Below, piece by piece: positions 51,470 through 60,769 of a stretch of DNA of 64,000 bases. The translations under genes were made by a program, and so were the position numbers. Within the stretch, counting starts at the first letter, position 1; each line of letters starts with the position of its first letter. Below the pieces are notes generated by a model. That model saw only the letters and a program-made list of their open reading frames with translations. It searched no databases and was not told where the DNA came from. The stretch is from Streptomyces sp. P9-A2. Its GTDB lineage: Bacteria; Actinomycetota; Actinomycetes; Streptomycetales; Streptomycetaceae. The stretch covers positions 2,170,001-2,234,000 of the forward strand of contig NZ_JAZIFX010000001.1 in NCBI RefSeq assembly GCF_036634175.1. The letters are read 5' to 3'.

Positions 51470-52909
51470 TCAGTGGGCCGCCGCGGCCTTTCGGGGCAGC
51501 CACAGCCACATCAGGACCAGGCCGACGGCCAGGATCGCCGTTCCGGTGCGGAAGGCCAGGGCGTAGCCCTCGGTCAGGGCCTCCGGAGTGGTGCTGCCTC
51601 CCGTACGGGCCGCCGCGAGGGTCGACAGGACGGCCAGACCGAGCGAACCGCCCATCGTGCGCGAGGTGTTGATCAGGCCGGAGACCAGGCCGGCCTCCTC
51701 CGGCGCGGTGCCGGAGGTGGCGAGTGCGGCAAGGGGGGTTCCGGCGAGGCCCCCGCCCAGCATCATCAGGATGCCGGGGAACATGATCGCCGTCAGGTAC
51801 GCGCCGTCGGCCGTCATCGTCGACTGCCAGACGAACCCGGCCAGCGCGACGAGCGTGCCGAGCACGGCCACGGCACGTGCTCCGGCGGCGCGCATCAGCC
51901 GGGGCGCGGCCTTGGAGCCGACGACCACGGCGAGCGAGCTGGGCACCAGGGCGAATCCGGCCTCGAGCGGGGTGTAGCCGAGCACGTTCTGGGCGTAGAG
52001 GGTCATGAAGAACCACATGCAGAACATGGCGGCGCCGTTCAGGAACATCGCCGCGTTCGCCGACGACACCGACCGCACCCGGAGCAGTCCCAGCGGCATC
52101 AGCGGGGCCTTGGTCCGCGCCTCTACGAGGAGGAACAGGGCGATGAGGGCGAGTCCGGCGCACAGCGGCACCAGGGTGGGCGGCGCCGTCCATCCCTCGG
52201 CCTCGGTCTGGGAGATGCCGAAGGCCAGGGTGGCGAGGCCGGCCGTCACCAGCAGCGCGCCGGGCAGGTCGAGCCGCCGTCCGTCCCCGGCCCGGCCCTC
52301 TGCCAGCCACCAGGCCGCCCCGGCCAGGACCAGCACCCCGATCGGCACGTTGATCAGCAGCACCCAGCGCCACGACAGGGTGTCCGTGAGCACTCCGCCG
52401 ACGAAGCCGCCGGCCGCGCCGCCGCCCGCGCCGACGGCGGTCCAGGTCGCGATGGCGCGGGCCCGCGCGGGGCCCTCCAGGACCGCCGAGGTGACTATGG
52501 TGAGGGTGGACGGCGCCAGGACCGCGGCCCCGAGTCCTTGTACCGCCCGCGCCAGCAGCAGCTGCCAGTCCTCCTGGGCCAGCCCGCCCGCCAGGCTGGC
52601 CAGGGTGAACAGGCCGAGGCCGACGAGGAACATCCGCTTGCGCCCGTAGAGGTCACCGGCGCGTCCGCCGAGCAGCATGAACCCGGCGAAGGCGATGGCG
52701 TACGCGTTCACCACCCACTGCAGGCCCTGCTCGCTGAGCCCGAGGCCGGTACGCATCGACGGCAGCGCGACGTTGACCACGGAGACGTCGAGCACGACGA
52801 GGAACTGCCCCAGACACGCGAGCGCCACCGCCAGCCAGGGGGGCGGGGTGCGGCGACGGGGTGGGCGGGCGGTGAGGGCGGCGTCCGGGGCTCCGAGCAT
52901 GGGTGCCAT
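51470..52909 (-). CDS. MFS drug exporter, EmrB/QacA (DHA2) type
   Basis: 479 residues with about 14 hydrophobic segments. Signatures: LGQFLVVLDVSVVNVALPSM (helix 1 with the conserved Asp), GGRAGDLYGRKRMFLVGLG (motif A between helices 2 and 3), LARAVQGLGAAVLAPS (motif B) and GGFVGGVLTDTLSWRWVLLI (motif C of antiporters). It is predicted to export hydrophobic drugs or metabolites by proton antiport. The divergent MFS gene starts about 290 bp away; no TetR or MarR regulator lies in between. Confidence 0.92.
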   Translation of the reverse strand: MAPMLGAPDAALTARPPRRRTPPPWLAVALACLGQFLVVLDVSVVNVALPSMRTGLGLSEQGLQWVVNAYAIAFAGFMLLGGRAGDLYGRKRMFLVGLGLFTLASLAGGLAQEDWQLLLARAVQGLGAAVLAPSTLTIVTSAVLEGPARARAIATWTAVGAGGGAAGGFVGGVLTDTLSWRWVLLINVPIGVLVLAGAAWWLAEGRAGDGRRLDLPGALLVTAGLATLAFGISQTEAEGWTAPPTLVPLCAGLALIALFLLVEARTKAPLMPLGLLRVRSVSSANAAMFLNGAAMFCMWFFMTLYAQNVLGYTPLEAGFALVPSSLAVVVGSKAAPRLMRAAGARAVAVLGTLVALAGFVWQSTMTADGAYLTAIMFPGILMMLGGGLAGTPLAALATSGTAPEEAGLVSGLINTSRTMGGSLGLAVLSTLAAARTGGSTTPEALTEGYALAFRTGTAILAVGLVLMWLWLPRKAAAAH

Positions 52910-53198
52910 GGTCTCAACCGTCCGGTGCTCCTTGCATCGGGATTTCGCCGGGCGGGTCCTCCGTCTTCCGTCCTAGGGCGATCAGGAAGGAGCCCGCACC
53001 CGCCGGCGTCCCGCAGGATGGTCCGGCGGCCCTCGACGGCCCGCGACGGCCCAAGGGTTGGTCAAGAAATCGTTAGTGTGCCGAAGCATCGGAATAGTTG
53101 CCCCGGCACACAGGTTTCGTACGCACGTATCCGGCACCCCATGTCCCGTACGGACTGTCCCGTACCGACCTCACGCTTCGGCCTGGAGGCCCTTTTCC

Positions 53199-54707
53199 AT
53201 GACCCAGTCGACGAACGGCCGTCCCGCGGGCGGAGCGGACGGAGCCGACGTAGCGGGCAGAGCCGTGGTCCCGGTGCTCGCCTTCGCGGGCATCGTCGTC
53301 GCGGTGATGCAGACCCTGCTCGTCCCGGTGATCAAGGATCTGCCCCGCCTGCTGGACACCACGCCCGGCGACGCCACATGGGTCCTGACGTCGACGCTGC
53401 TGTCCGGTGCCGTCGCCACGCCCATCATGGGCCGCCTCGGCGACCTCTACGGCAAGCGGCGCATGCTGGTCGCCAGCCTCTCGGTCATGGTGGCCGGCGC
53501 CCTCGTCAGCGCGCTCACCAGCGACCTGCTGCTGATGATCGCCGGCCGTACCCTCCAGGGCGTCGCGATGGGTGCGATCCCGCTCGGCATCGGGCTGATG
53601 CGCGACATGCTGCCGCCGGAGCGGCTGGGCTCCGCGATGGCGCTGATGAGTTCCTCGATAGGCGTCGGCGGGGGTCTCGCGCTGCCCGCCGCCGCGCTGG
53701 TGGCCCAGAACTCCGACTGGCACGTCCTCTACTTCGGCGCCGCCGGCCTCGGTGTCCTCGCCATCGCCCTCACCCTGACCCTCGTACCGGAGTCACCGGC
53801 ACGGGCGCCCGGCACCTTCGATCTGCCGGGCGCGCTGGGGCTGTCCGCCGGCCTCGTCCTCTTCCTCCTGCCGCTCACCAAGGGCGGCGACTGGGGCTGG
53901 ACGTCCGGGACCACGCTCGGCCTGTTCGGGGCGGCGGTCGTGGTGCTCCTGCTCTGGGGTGTGATGGAACTGCGGGTGCCCGCACCCCTGGTGGACCTGC
54001 GCACCACCGCCCGCCGCGAGGTCCTCCTCACCAACCTCGCGTCGATCATGATCGGCGTCTCCTTCTTCGTCATCTCCCTGGTGCTGCCCCAGCTGCTCCA
54101 GCTCCCCGCCTCCACCGGGTACGGCCTCGGCCGGTCGATGGTGGTGGCGGGTCTGTGCGTGGCGCCGCTGGGCGTGACGATGATGTTCACGGCGCCCGTC
54201 TACGCCCGGTTGTCCGCCCGCTACGGCCCCAAGGTCACCCTCGTCCTGGGCCTGTCGGTCATCGGGGCCGGTTACGCCGGCGGTCTGGGTCTGCTGGACG
54301 CGGTCTGGGGAGCCGTCGTCATCTCGGTCGTCATCGGCGCGGGCATCGGTCTGGCCTACGCCTCCCTGCCCGCCCTGATCGTCGGCGCGGTCCCGGCCTC
54401 GGACACGGGCGCGGCCAACGGCCTCAACACCCTGATGCGCTCGATCGGTACGTCGATGTCGAGCGCGGTCGTCGGGATGGTGCTGGCCAGTACGGCGAAC
54501 ACGGTGGGCGGGGTGGAGATCCCGAGCATGCACGGCTTCCGCCTCTCCTTCATGATCGCGACGGCGGCGGTGACCGTGGGCCTGGTCCTGGCCCTGTTCA
54601 TCCCCGGCCGACGTCCCTCGGACACCCTGCGGCTGCGCGCGAGCAGCGAGGAGGACGCCAACCTGGAGCGCGCGGAGCAGGCCCTGCGCGAGCCGGTCCC
54701 GGCCTGA
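53199..54707 (+). CDS. MFS transporter (drug/metabolite exporter)
   Basis: 502 residues from the ATG at 53199, with GGAGG 9 bp upstream. About 14 hydrophobic segments. The cytoplasmic loop between helices 2 and 3 is GRLGDLYGKRRMLVASLSV. Helix 5 contains GVGGGLALPAAALVAQ, and helix 1 LAFAGIVVAVMQTLLVPVI lacks the Asp that DHA2 exporters such as the gene at 51470 carry. The C-terminal 30 residues are charged. It belongs to MFS_1 and is divergent from the other exporter, sharing a ~290-bp intergenic region. Substrate unknown. Confidence 0.9.
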   Translation: MTQSTNGRPAGGADGADVAGRAVVPVLAFAGIVVAVMQTLLVPVIKDLPRLLDTTPGDATWVLTSTLLSGAVATPIMGRLGDLYGKRRMLVASLSVMVAGALVSALTSDLLLMIAGRTLQGVAMGAIPLGIGLMRDMLPPERLGSAMALMSSSIGVGGGLALPAAALVAQNSDWHVLYFGAAGLGVLAIALTLTLVPESPARAPGTFDLPGALGLSAGLVLFLLPLTKGGDWGWTSGTTLGLFGAAVVVLLLWGVMELRVPAPLVDLRTTARREVLLTNLASIMIGVSFFVISLVLPQLLQLPASTGYGLGRSMVVAGLCVAPLGVTMMFTAPVYARLSARYGPKVTLVLGLSVIGAGYAGGLGLLDAVWGAVVISVVIGAGIGLAYASLPALIVGAVPASDTGAANGLNTLMRSIGTSMSSAVVGMVLASTANTVGGVEIPSMHGFRLSFMIATAAVTVGLVLALFIPGRRPSDTLRLRASSEEDANLERAEQALREPVPA

Positions 54708-54837
54708 CCGCCGGACCGGCGTCGCCCTCCTTCCCCGGTACTCCTTCGCGTCGCTCCTCGCCGCGCCCATGCCGTCCCCCTGGCAGTACCCCTGCCGTAC
54801 CGCACGGCGGGCGGTACGGCAGCATGGGCACCCCAAG

Positions 54838-54897
54838 ACATGCGTCCAGGACATGCGCTCAGGACATGCGCCCCAGGCCATGCATCCAGGACACACG
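54838..54897. repeat. Imperfect ~14-bp tandem repeat before the methyltransferase
   Basis: Four degenerate copies of a unit like CAGGACATGCGCYC run from 54838 to about 54897. They lie 20-80 bp upstream of the methyltransferase start. They add in-frame ATG codons, but these are explained by the repeat and not by initiation. Confidence 0.5.
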
Positions 54898-54917
54898 ACC
54901 GAGAGGACGCCGGACCG

Positions 54918-55598
54918 ATGCCCGCTCCGACTCCGACGCCGCCGCCGAACCCCCCGGCACCGGGGCCCGAGATCCTGGCCGCGTTCGAGGCGGCGAAGGG
55001 CTTCATGCCCGTCGGCGAGGGGCTGGCCCTGTACGCGGCGGCGGCCGAGGCGGGACGGCTGGGCCTCCCCCTGCTGGAGGTCGGCACCTACTGCGGCCGC
55101 TCCACGATCCTGCTCGCCGGTGCCGCCCGCGAGGCCGGGGTCACCGCGCTCACCGTGGACCACCACCGGGGCAGCGAGGAGCAGCAGCCGGGCTGGGACT
55201 ACCACGATCCGGAGACGGTCGACCCCGAACTGGGCGTGATGGACACCCTCCCCGCCTTCCGCCGCACGCTCCACCGGGCGGGCCTGGAGGACCACGTGGT
55301 CGCCCTGGTCGGCCGCTCCCCCGAGGTCGCGGCCCTGTGGAACTCCCCCCTCGCCCTGGTCTTCATCGACGGCGGCCACACGGACGAGCACGCCACGGCC
55401 GACTACGAGGGCTGGGCCCCGCACGTCGCCGAGGGCGGTCTCCTCGTCATCCACGACGTCTTCCCCGACCCCGTCGACGAGTTCACCGGCCAGGCCCCGT
55501 ACCGCGTCTACCTCCGTGCCCTGGCTTCCGGCGCCTTCACGGAACTCCCGGCGACGGACTCGCTGCGCGTCCTGCGCCGTACCGGAGACGGGATCTGA
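54918..55598 (+). CDS. Class I SAM-dependent methyltransferase
   Basis: 226 residues from the ATG at 54918 with GAGAGGA upstream; the frame extends back through a tandem repeat that is unlikely to be coding. After a Pro-rich start, motif I is LPLLEVGTYCGRSTILLAGA, motif II VTALTVDHHRGSEE, then LALVFIDGGHTDEHATADYE and EGGLLVIHDVFPDP. This is the Methyltransf_24 type, close to O-methyltransferase-like proteins in which GGH and HDV bind metal and substrate. Substrate unknown. The amidase gene starts 65 bp downstream. Confidence 0.87.
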   Translation: MPAPTPTPPPNPPAPGPEILAAFEAAKGFMPVGEGLALYAAAAEAGRLGLPLLEVGTYCGRSTILLAGAAREAGVTALTVDHHRGSEEQQPGWDYHDPETVDPELGVMDTLPAFRRTLHRAGLEDHVVALVGRSPEVAALWNSPLALVFIDGGHTDEHATADYEGWAPHVAEGGLLVIHDVFPDPVDEFTGQAPYRVYLRALASGAFTELPATDSLRVLRRTGDGI

Positions 55599-55663
55599 GG
55601 CGGAGGCCACCCGTCCGGACGATCAGGGCGATGGCGGGTGCGGACGGCCGTTAGGGTGACTGC

Positions 55664-56662
55664 GTGTCGTACACAGGACCCGACTTCGATCCGCCGCCGT
55701 CCCGCCGCTTCCGGCGTGGACCGCTGACCGTGGCGCTCGCCGCGCTCGTGCCGGGCGCGCTGCTCGGCTGGGCCGTCTACGCGGCCGTGGGCGGGTCGGG
55801 GGACGACGGGGGCGACGCGAGCACGTCCGCCGGAGCGTCCGCCTCGGCTCCGGCCTCCTCCCTGCCACCGTCCTCCCCAGGCACCCCGTCGCCCAGCGGG
55901 TCCGACGAGCCGGACGAGTCGGACGGCAAGAAGCCGAGCACCTCCCCCGGCTCCACATCCCCCTCCGCGTCCGTGCCCGCCGGGACCGGGCCACTCAAGG
56001 GGAAGGTCGTGGTCATCGACCCCGGGCACAACCCGGGCAACTTCCAGCACACCGCCGAGATCAACCGCCAGGTGAACATCGGGACGAACTCCAAGGAGTG
56101 CGACACCACCGGCACGTCCACCGACGACGGTTTCAGCGAGGCGAAGTTCACCCTGGACGTCGCCCACCGGATGCGCGCGCTCCTCGAGGGGCAGGGCGCC
56201 ACGGTGAAGCTGACGCAGGACGACGACCGGCCGTTCGGGCCGTGCATCGACGAACGGGCGCGGATCGGCAACGAGGCGAAGGCGGACGCCGTCGTGTCGA
56301 TCCACGCGGACGGTTCGGGCACCGGGAACCGCGGTTTCCACGTGATCCTTCCCGGGCCCGTGAACTCCGGCGCCGCCGACACCCGGGCCATCGTCGAGCC
56401 GTCCCGCGAACTCGGTGAGCGCGTCGCGGGCAACTTCGTACGCGCCACCGGCAACGGGCCGTCCAACTACGTGGGCGGCGGCACCGGTCTCGTCACGCGT
56501 AAGGACCTGGGCGGTCTCAATCTGTCAACGGTTCCCAAGGTGTTCATCGAGTGCGGCAATATGCGCGATAGCAAGGACGCGGCACTTCTGACCAGCGGTG
56601 CCTGGCGGCAGAAGGCGGCGCAGGGAATCTCCGAGGGAATTGTGAGTTTCCTGCGCGGGTAG
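55664..56662 (+). CDS. N-acetylmuramoyl-L-alanine amidase (Amidase_3), membrane-anchored
   Basis: 332 residues from GTG. The cytoplasmic start is followed by one transmembrane helix (GPLTVALAALVPGALLGWAV), then a ~70-residue Ser/Pro/Gly-rich linker crossing the cell wall. The catalytic domain has zinc ligands VVVIDPGHNPG (His), DDGFSEAKFTLDVAHR (Glu) and AVVSIHADGSGTG (His), with catalytic Glu in VFIECGNMRDSKD. It cleaves the amide between muramic acid and the stem peptide. The family often acts in division or remodelling. It stands alone, followed by a DUF5336-like gene. Confidence 0.92.
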   Translation: MSYTGPDFDPPPSRRFRRGPLTVALAALVPGALLGWAVYAAVGGSGDDGGDASTSAGASASAPASSLPPSSPGTPSPSGSDEPDESDGKKPSTSPGSTSPSASVPAGTGPLKGKVVVIDPGHNPGNFQHTAEINRQVNIGTNSKECDTTGTSTDDGFSEAKFTLDVAHRMRALLEGQGATVKLTQDDDRPFGPCIDERARIGNEAKADAVVSIHADGSGTGNRGFHVILPGPVNSGAADTRAIVEPSRELGERVAGNFVRATGNGPSNYVGGGTGLVTRKDLGGLNLSTVPKVFIECGNMRDSKDAALLTSGAWRQKAAQGISEGIVSFLRG

Positions 56663-56819
56663 GGGTAGACGGGCTGATCCGGGCGAACAGCCCGATCGTG
56701 CGGACGATAGTGTCGTCCGCACGATGAGGGGTCACCCCCGCGCTTCACACCGGGCCCCGAGGGCGACGGGGTGACAGCGACGCCTCTGCCGACGACGAGA
56801 CGACCGAGAAGGACCTGAA

Positions 56820-57641
56820 GTGAATATCCGCTCCCTCACTCGAGGCGACGGCGTGGTGATCGGAGCAGCGGTACTGCTGTTCATCGCGTCGTTCCTCGAC
56901 CTCTACTCGATCGACGGCGCCCCCGACGACATCATCCCCAGCCTGTGGAGCAGCGGCCCGGTCGTGCTCGGTGTCGTACTGGCGGGCATCATCGGCGCGG
57001 CGCTCGTCGTCGTGTCCCGCGGGCTGCCGCAGCCGCCGAAGGTCGCGGGGCTCGACCTCGGCCAGTTCGGCGTCGCGTTCACGGTCTTCGCGGCCTGGAG
57101 CGCACTCGGCAACATCTTCGACCCGGCCGGCGGCGCCAACAACGTCACCACCGGTTCCTCCTCGGACGGACCCGACTCCGGTATCGGTCTGATCCTGGCC
57201 CTCGTCGCGACGCTGGTCATGGCCGCCGCCGCCGTCGCCACCCCGCTGGTTCCGGCCCTCAAGGGCTCGCTCGTACCGGCCGCCCGTCCCGCCGCCCCGC
57301 AGCCCTACGGCGCCCAGCCGCCCGGTGCTTACGGTTACCCGGGTGCGCAGCAGGCCGGCTTCGGCGGCCAGCCGCAGCCGGGCCAGCCCGGTCAGTCGTA
57401 CCCCGGCCAGCAGCCCGGTCAGCCGGCCGCGCCGCCCTCGGCCGACTTCTCGCCGTTCTGGTTCGCCGTGCCGGTGCCCCGGCCGCTGTTCCCGGAGGAC
57501 GGTTCGCAGACCCCGATCGCCGAACTGGCCCCCGGCACCTGGTACCTGGCCGTCGAGCAGCGCGGTCCGGCCCTCGTCGCCCAGACGCAGGACGGCCGTC
57601 GCGGTGTCCTCCAGGACACCTCGGGCATCCAGCGCGGCTGA
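56820..57641 (+). CDS. DUF5336-like membrane protein with Gln/Pro/Gly-rich region
   Basis: 273 residues from GTG. Four hydrophobic segments (VIGAAVLLFIASFLDLYSID, GPVVLGVVLAGIIGAALVVV, GVAFTVFAAWSALGNIF, ILALVATLVMAAAAVATPLV) are followed by a cytosolic Gln/Pro/Gly/Tyr-rich stretch with repeats of the PGQ(P/S) type (about 155-205). A small globular C-terminus follows (FWFAVPVPRPLF, TWYLAVEQRGPALVAQTQD). This matches a conserved actinobacterial membrane family of unknown function. A perfect terminator hairpin lies 16 bp after the stop. Confidence 0.8.
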   Translation: MNIRSLTRGDGVVIGAAVLLFIASFLDLYSIDGAPDDIIPSLWSSGPVVLGVVLAGIIGAALVVVSRGLPQPPKVAGLDLGQFGVAFTVFAAWSALGNIFDPAGGANNVTTGSSSDGPDSGIGLILALVATLVMAAAAVATPLVPALKGSLVPAARPAAPQPYGAQPPGAYGYPGAQQAGFGGQPQPGQPGQSYPGQQPGQPAAPPSADFSPFWFAVPVPRPLFPEDGSQTPIAELAPGTWYLAVEQRGPALVAQTQDGRRGVLQDTSGIQRG

Positions 57642-57656
57642 CCCGCTCCACAGCGC

Positions 57657-57688
57657 ACGGCCCCTCGCCCTTGTGGGCGAGGGGCCGT
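57657..57688 (+). terminator. Intrinsic-type terminator hairpin
   Basis: ACGGCCCCTCGCCC (57657-57670), loop TTGT, GGGCGAGGGGCCGT (57675-57688): a 14-bp perfect stem 16 bp after the stop codon. Only a short T-containing tail (TGTCGT) follows, as is usual for Streptomyces terminators. Confidence 0.85.
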
Positions 57689-57763
57689 TGTCGTAGGGGC
57701 GACACCCGTGCGGACGACCCACCGGCCGGGTTTCAATCGCGGTTTCGGGGCCAGACGGACACC

Positions 57764-58057
57764 ATGTCCCCACGAACTCGCAGTGGTTCCAGCTCCGCAG
57801 GGACGGCCGTCGCGGTGATCGCGGACATCATGGCCGCCATTCTCGGACTCTGGATTCTGATGTACCTGTTGGACGCCAACCGGGCCAATGAACTGGTCCA
57901 GTTCGTCCATGACGCGGCCAACTGGCTGGCCGGCTGGTCGCGTGATCTGTTCACCTTCGACGAGGACTGGGCCCGGGTGGTCGCCGGATACGGTCTGGCC
58001 GCCGTGGTCTACCTCTTCATCGGCCACGCCCTCGCCAACAGCCTCCACCGACGCTGA
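57764..58057 (+). CDS. Small membrane protein
   Basis: 97 residues from the ATG at 57764. Two hydrophobic helices: AVAVIADIMAAILGLWILMY and WARVVAGYGLAAVVYLFIGH, separated by an amphipathic segment (VQFVHDAANWLAGWSRDLF). The pattern is that of a conserved Streptomyces small membrane protein of unknown function. No clear ribosome site precedes the ATG. The last 105 bp are duplicated downstream at 58161-58265. Confidence 0.75.
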   Translation: MSPRTRSGSSSAGTAVAVIADIMAAILGLWILMYLLDANRANELVQFVHDAANWLAGWSRDLFTFDEDWARVVAGYGLAAVVYLFIGHALANSLHRR

Positions 58058-58160
58058 CCCACACCCCGCACGGGCCCCCGCCCCTCCACCCACAACCCGA
58101 CCGACCGAACGCCTGATCGCGTGATCAGGGGGTCCGGGGGCACCCCCCGGAGAACACAGC

Positions 58161-58265
58161 ACCTTCGACGAGGACCGGGCCCGGGTGGTCGCCGGATACG
58201 GTCTGGCCGCCGTGGTCCACCTCTTCATCGGCCACGCCCTCGCCAACAGCCTCCACCGACGCTGA
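58161..58265 (+). pseudogene. Duplicated 3' fragment of the small membrane protein gene
   Basis: A direct copy of 57953-58057 offset by 208 bp. I count two substitutions (GACTGGG to GACCGGG, GTCTAC to GTCCAC). It encodes the second transmembrane helix and the same stop but has no start of its own. The intervening ~100 bp is not duplicated. Confidence 0.8.
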
Positions 58266-58434
58266 GGGCGAGGGCCTTCGCCCGCGTCCGCCGGGGACGC
58301 GGCCACCGGACCGGGCGCAACCACCGGACCGCCGGGGCGGCCCCTTGTGGCGCGCGGGCCGGTGACCGGCACATCGGTGCGCACGCCCGGCCCGTACCGG
58401 CTTCGGGTGCTTGCCGCTCTCAGCGCCCGGGGAC

Positions 58435-59202
58435 TCAGCGGAAGATGGCCACCGGGTCCAGCAGCAGTTCACTCGTCTCCGATTCCCACCTGCGTACCCT
58501 GCCCAGGCAGCGGGCTGGGAACTCCCCCGTGTAGTACTCCTCGTCGCGAAGTTCTTCCTGCTCCTCCTCCGACACACAGGTGACCCGCACACACGCGTCG
58601 CCGTCCCCGTACCGTGCCCTCAGCTCCACGTCGCCGTTGTCCTTGCGACGGGCGGTGAACCGGCCGGTGACGGAGACCCACTCCGAGACGAAGGCGCTGA
58701 GCGGGACCTGGCCGTCGTCCAGGTCCCGCAGGCTCTCGGAGAGGGACCGGTTGAGGACCAGCCGGCCGGTGATGAGGTCGGCGTCGACGACGACGTCCTC
58801 CTTGCGCATGGTGTCCATGAGCACCCCGATCACGTTCATCGGCGTGCTCTCCCGCAGGTAGGTGGTGACCCGCTCCTTGGTGATGCCCTGGTCCGCATGC
58901 GCGTTCCAGAAGAAGAGCTTGCCGAGCAGGCCGATGTTGCGGGTGACATTGATCCGGTCGGCGACCTCCTCCGCCAGGGACTCCGAGAAACCGCCCACCT
59001 CGTAGATGTCCATGACCCGCTTTTTGTGCAGGTAGAGACATATGCCGAGGACGGTGCGACCGCCGCGCCGGCGTCGCCTGCGCGACGGGAGCAGGCGCAG
59101 CAGCGCGTACCGGAGCAGGACGGCGAAGCAGACCGCCGTCAGGATCCAGACGACCAGCCACGGCCACCACAGGCCCCACCACTGACTGTCAGTGACACCC
59201 AC
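58435..59202 (-). CDS. Membrane-anchored hypothetical protein, third gene of the SBP-VWA operon
   Basis: 255 residues from GTG. A single N-terminal transmembrane helix (LWWPWLVVWILTAVCFAVLL) is followed by Arg-rich SRRRRRRGGR and a cytosolic domain: LYLHKKRVMDIYEVGGFSES, FWNAHADQGITKERVTTYLR, RYGDGDACVRVTC. No catalytic motif is recognised. The start overlaps the VWA gene by 14 bp, so the two are translationally coupled. The set looks like a membrane complex in which this is the cytosolic-facing component. Confidence 0.75.
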   Translation of the reverse strand: MGVTDSQWWGLWWPWLVVWILTAVCFAVLLRYALLRLLPSRRRRRRGGRTVLGICLYLHKKRVMDIYEVGGFSESLAEEVADRINVTRNIGLLGKLFFWNAHADQGITKERVTTYLRESTPMNVIGVLMDTMRKEDVVVDADLITGRLVLNRSLSESLRDLDDGQVPLSAFVSEWVSVTGRFTARRKDNGDVELRARYGDGDACVRVTCVSEEEQEELRDEEYYTGEFPARCLGRVRRWESETSELLLDPVAIFR

Positions 59203-60769
59203 GGATCTCCTTGAAAGCGCCGGTGAGGGAGGAGAGGTTCGCGTCGACCATGCGCCCGCCGGTCTCGTCGGCGGCGCGTTCCAGGGCTGCCGCGTCGGCC
59301 TCTCCGAAATGGACGGGGAAGGTGGGCACCGCCTTCGCGTCCGCGCCGAGGGCGCGGTGGCGGTCGAGGAACTCCTCGTACGTGGTGCCGGCGTTGTTCT
59401 CGCCGTCGGTCATCAGCACGATCGACACCGGCCGTTCGGGCTCGTCGCGTACGGCGTCGGCGGCGATACGGTAGCCGCGGTCCAGGGCGGACCACACGGC
59501 TGTGGCGTCGTCGTAGCCGCCCTCGGTGACGAACCGGTCGAGGGTGCGCAGCTCGTCGTCGCCCTGCACGGTCACCGTGAGCTCCTCGAGCATCCGGCCG
59601 CCGAACCGGACGACGGTGAGGCGCTCGCCACGGTAGAAGCGGGCGAACTTGCCGGTGGAGGTCTCGTCGGCGCCGCTGAGCCCGGCGAACGCGGCCCGCA
59701 GCTCGGCCATCCGCTCGCCGCGCATCGAGGTCGAGAAGTCCAGCAGGAAGACGACCTGGTCGGCGGTGGGGTCGGCCGGATCGCCATAGTAGGCGACCAG
59801 CCGTTGCACGATGGACAGGAGGTCGGGGAAGGAAAGCGCGTTGCCGACGGGTGTCGTCAGCGGCTTCAAGGGCTCGACGTCCTGGTTGACGGGGCGGCGG
59901 AAGGTCTGCTCCATCAGCCGGCGCTGGGTGTCGTCGCTGAGCAGCCAGTCCACCACCTTGCGGTACGCGGACCGCTGCTCCGGGTCGAGCAGCAGCAGCG
60001 GGAAGTCGGAGAGCACCATGCCGTCGTCGGGGTGGATGATCTCCAGTGGCTCGGGCAGCCTGCCGGAGGAGTTCAGGGACAACAGCTCGGACTCGTGGGC
60101 TATCAGTGCGTTGGTGCCGCCGGAGGCGCCGGGGTAGTCGTCGATCAGGTCGCGGGAGCTGGGCGCGGTGAGGGTCTGGCCGGAGCGGAAGCCGCGCAGC
60201 CGGTCGCAGGAGACGTCCTGCGACCGCAGGGCGCTGCCGGTGCCGGCGGCCGCGGTGGCGACACCGACGAGCGCGGCCCGACCGGTGTCGCTGCGCCGCG
60301 GGTCGGCCATCCCGAAGCGCACGGTGCCCTCGGCGGCGGCGTCCGCGACGTCCGCCCAGGAGATCCGGCCGCCCGGGGCGGTGTTCCTGAGCCGCCGCGC
60401 AATGCCGGCTTCCAGACCGACGACCACCGGCGAGTGCATGATCGGGGTGGACTCGGGCCGGTCCAGGCGTCCGCCGGAGTCCTGTACGCGCAGCAGGAAG
60501 GAGCGGTCGGAGGCGAGCCAGGCCAGGTCGGGGGCGGCGCGGCCGGATGCGGGGAACTGGCCGTCGAGGTCGGCGTTCGCCTCGTACTCCATCTTCAGCT
60601 TGATCCCGGTGTCCTTTTCCAGCTTGCCCAGCAGCGGCTCCACGTCGGCCAGTTCCGGGCCGGCGAGGACGCGGAGGGTGACGTGCTCCTCGTCCCGGGT
60701 GCAGGAGGTCAGGCCGAGGAGGAGAGTGAGCGTGAGCGCGCCGGCCAGGACGCGTACCAGACCGGTCAC
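59189..60769 (-). CDS. Lipoprotein with solute-binding and VWA domains
   Basis: 526 residues. The signal peptide ends in lipobox LLLGLTSC (Cys23). Residues 30-300 resemble an extracellular solute-binding protein (VTLRVLAGPELADVEPLLGK, DGQFPASGRAAPDLAWLA, GGRISWADVADAA). The C-terminal third is a von Willebrand A domain with an intact MIDAS: VVFLLDFSTSMRGERM (D344, S346, S348) and SIVLMTDGENNAG. The fusion suggests a surface protein that captures a ligand and engages a partner in a metal-dependent way. It overlaps both neighbours by a few bases. Confidence 0.88.
   Translation of the reverse strand: MTGLVRVLAGALTLTLLLGLTSCTRDEEHVTLRVLAGPELADVEPLLGKLEKDTGIKLKMEYEANADLDGQFPASGRAAPDLAWLASDRSFLLRVQDSGGRLDRPESTPIMHSPVVVGLEAGIARRLRNTAPGGRISWADVADAAAEGTVRFGMADPRRSDTGRAALVGVATAAAGTGSALRSQDVSCDRLRGFRSGQTLTAPSSRDLIDDYPGASGGTNALIAHESELLSLNSSGRLPEPLEIIHPDDGMVLSDFPLLLLDPEQRSAYRKVVDWLLSDDTQRRLMEQTFRRPVNQDVEPLKPLTTPVGNALSFPDLLSIVQRLVAYYGDPADPTADQVVFLLDFSTSMRGERMAELRAAFAGLSGADETSTGKFARFYRGERLTVVRFGGRMLEELTVTVQGDDELRTLDRFVTEGGYDDATAVWSALDRGYRIAADAVRDEPERPVSIVLMTDGENNAGTTYEEFLDRHRALGADAKAVPTFPVHFGEADAAALERAADETGGRMVDANLSSLTGAFKEIRGCH

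Noticed and set aside
51398..55654. 1418-codon plus-strand open frame
   Set aside because: It crosses two MFS genes and the methyltransferase in other frames and is Arg/Gly/Pro-rich throughout, a composition artefact.
58141..58265. Second complete copy of the small membrane protein gene
   Set aside because: Only the last 105 bp are duplicated and there is no start codon or first helix.
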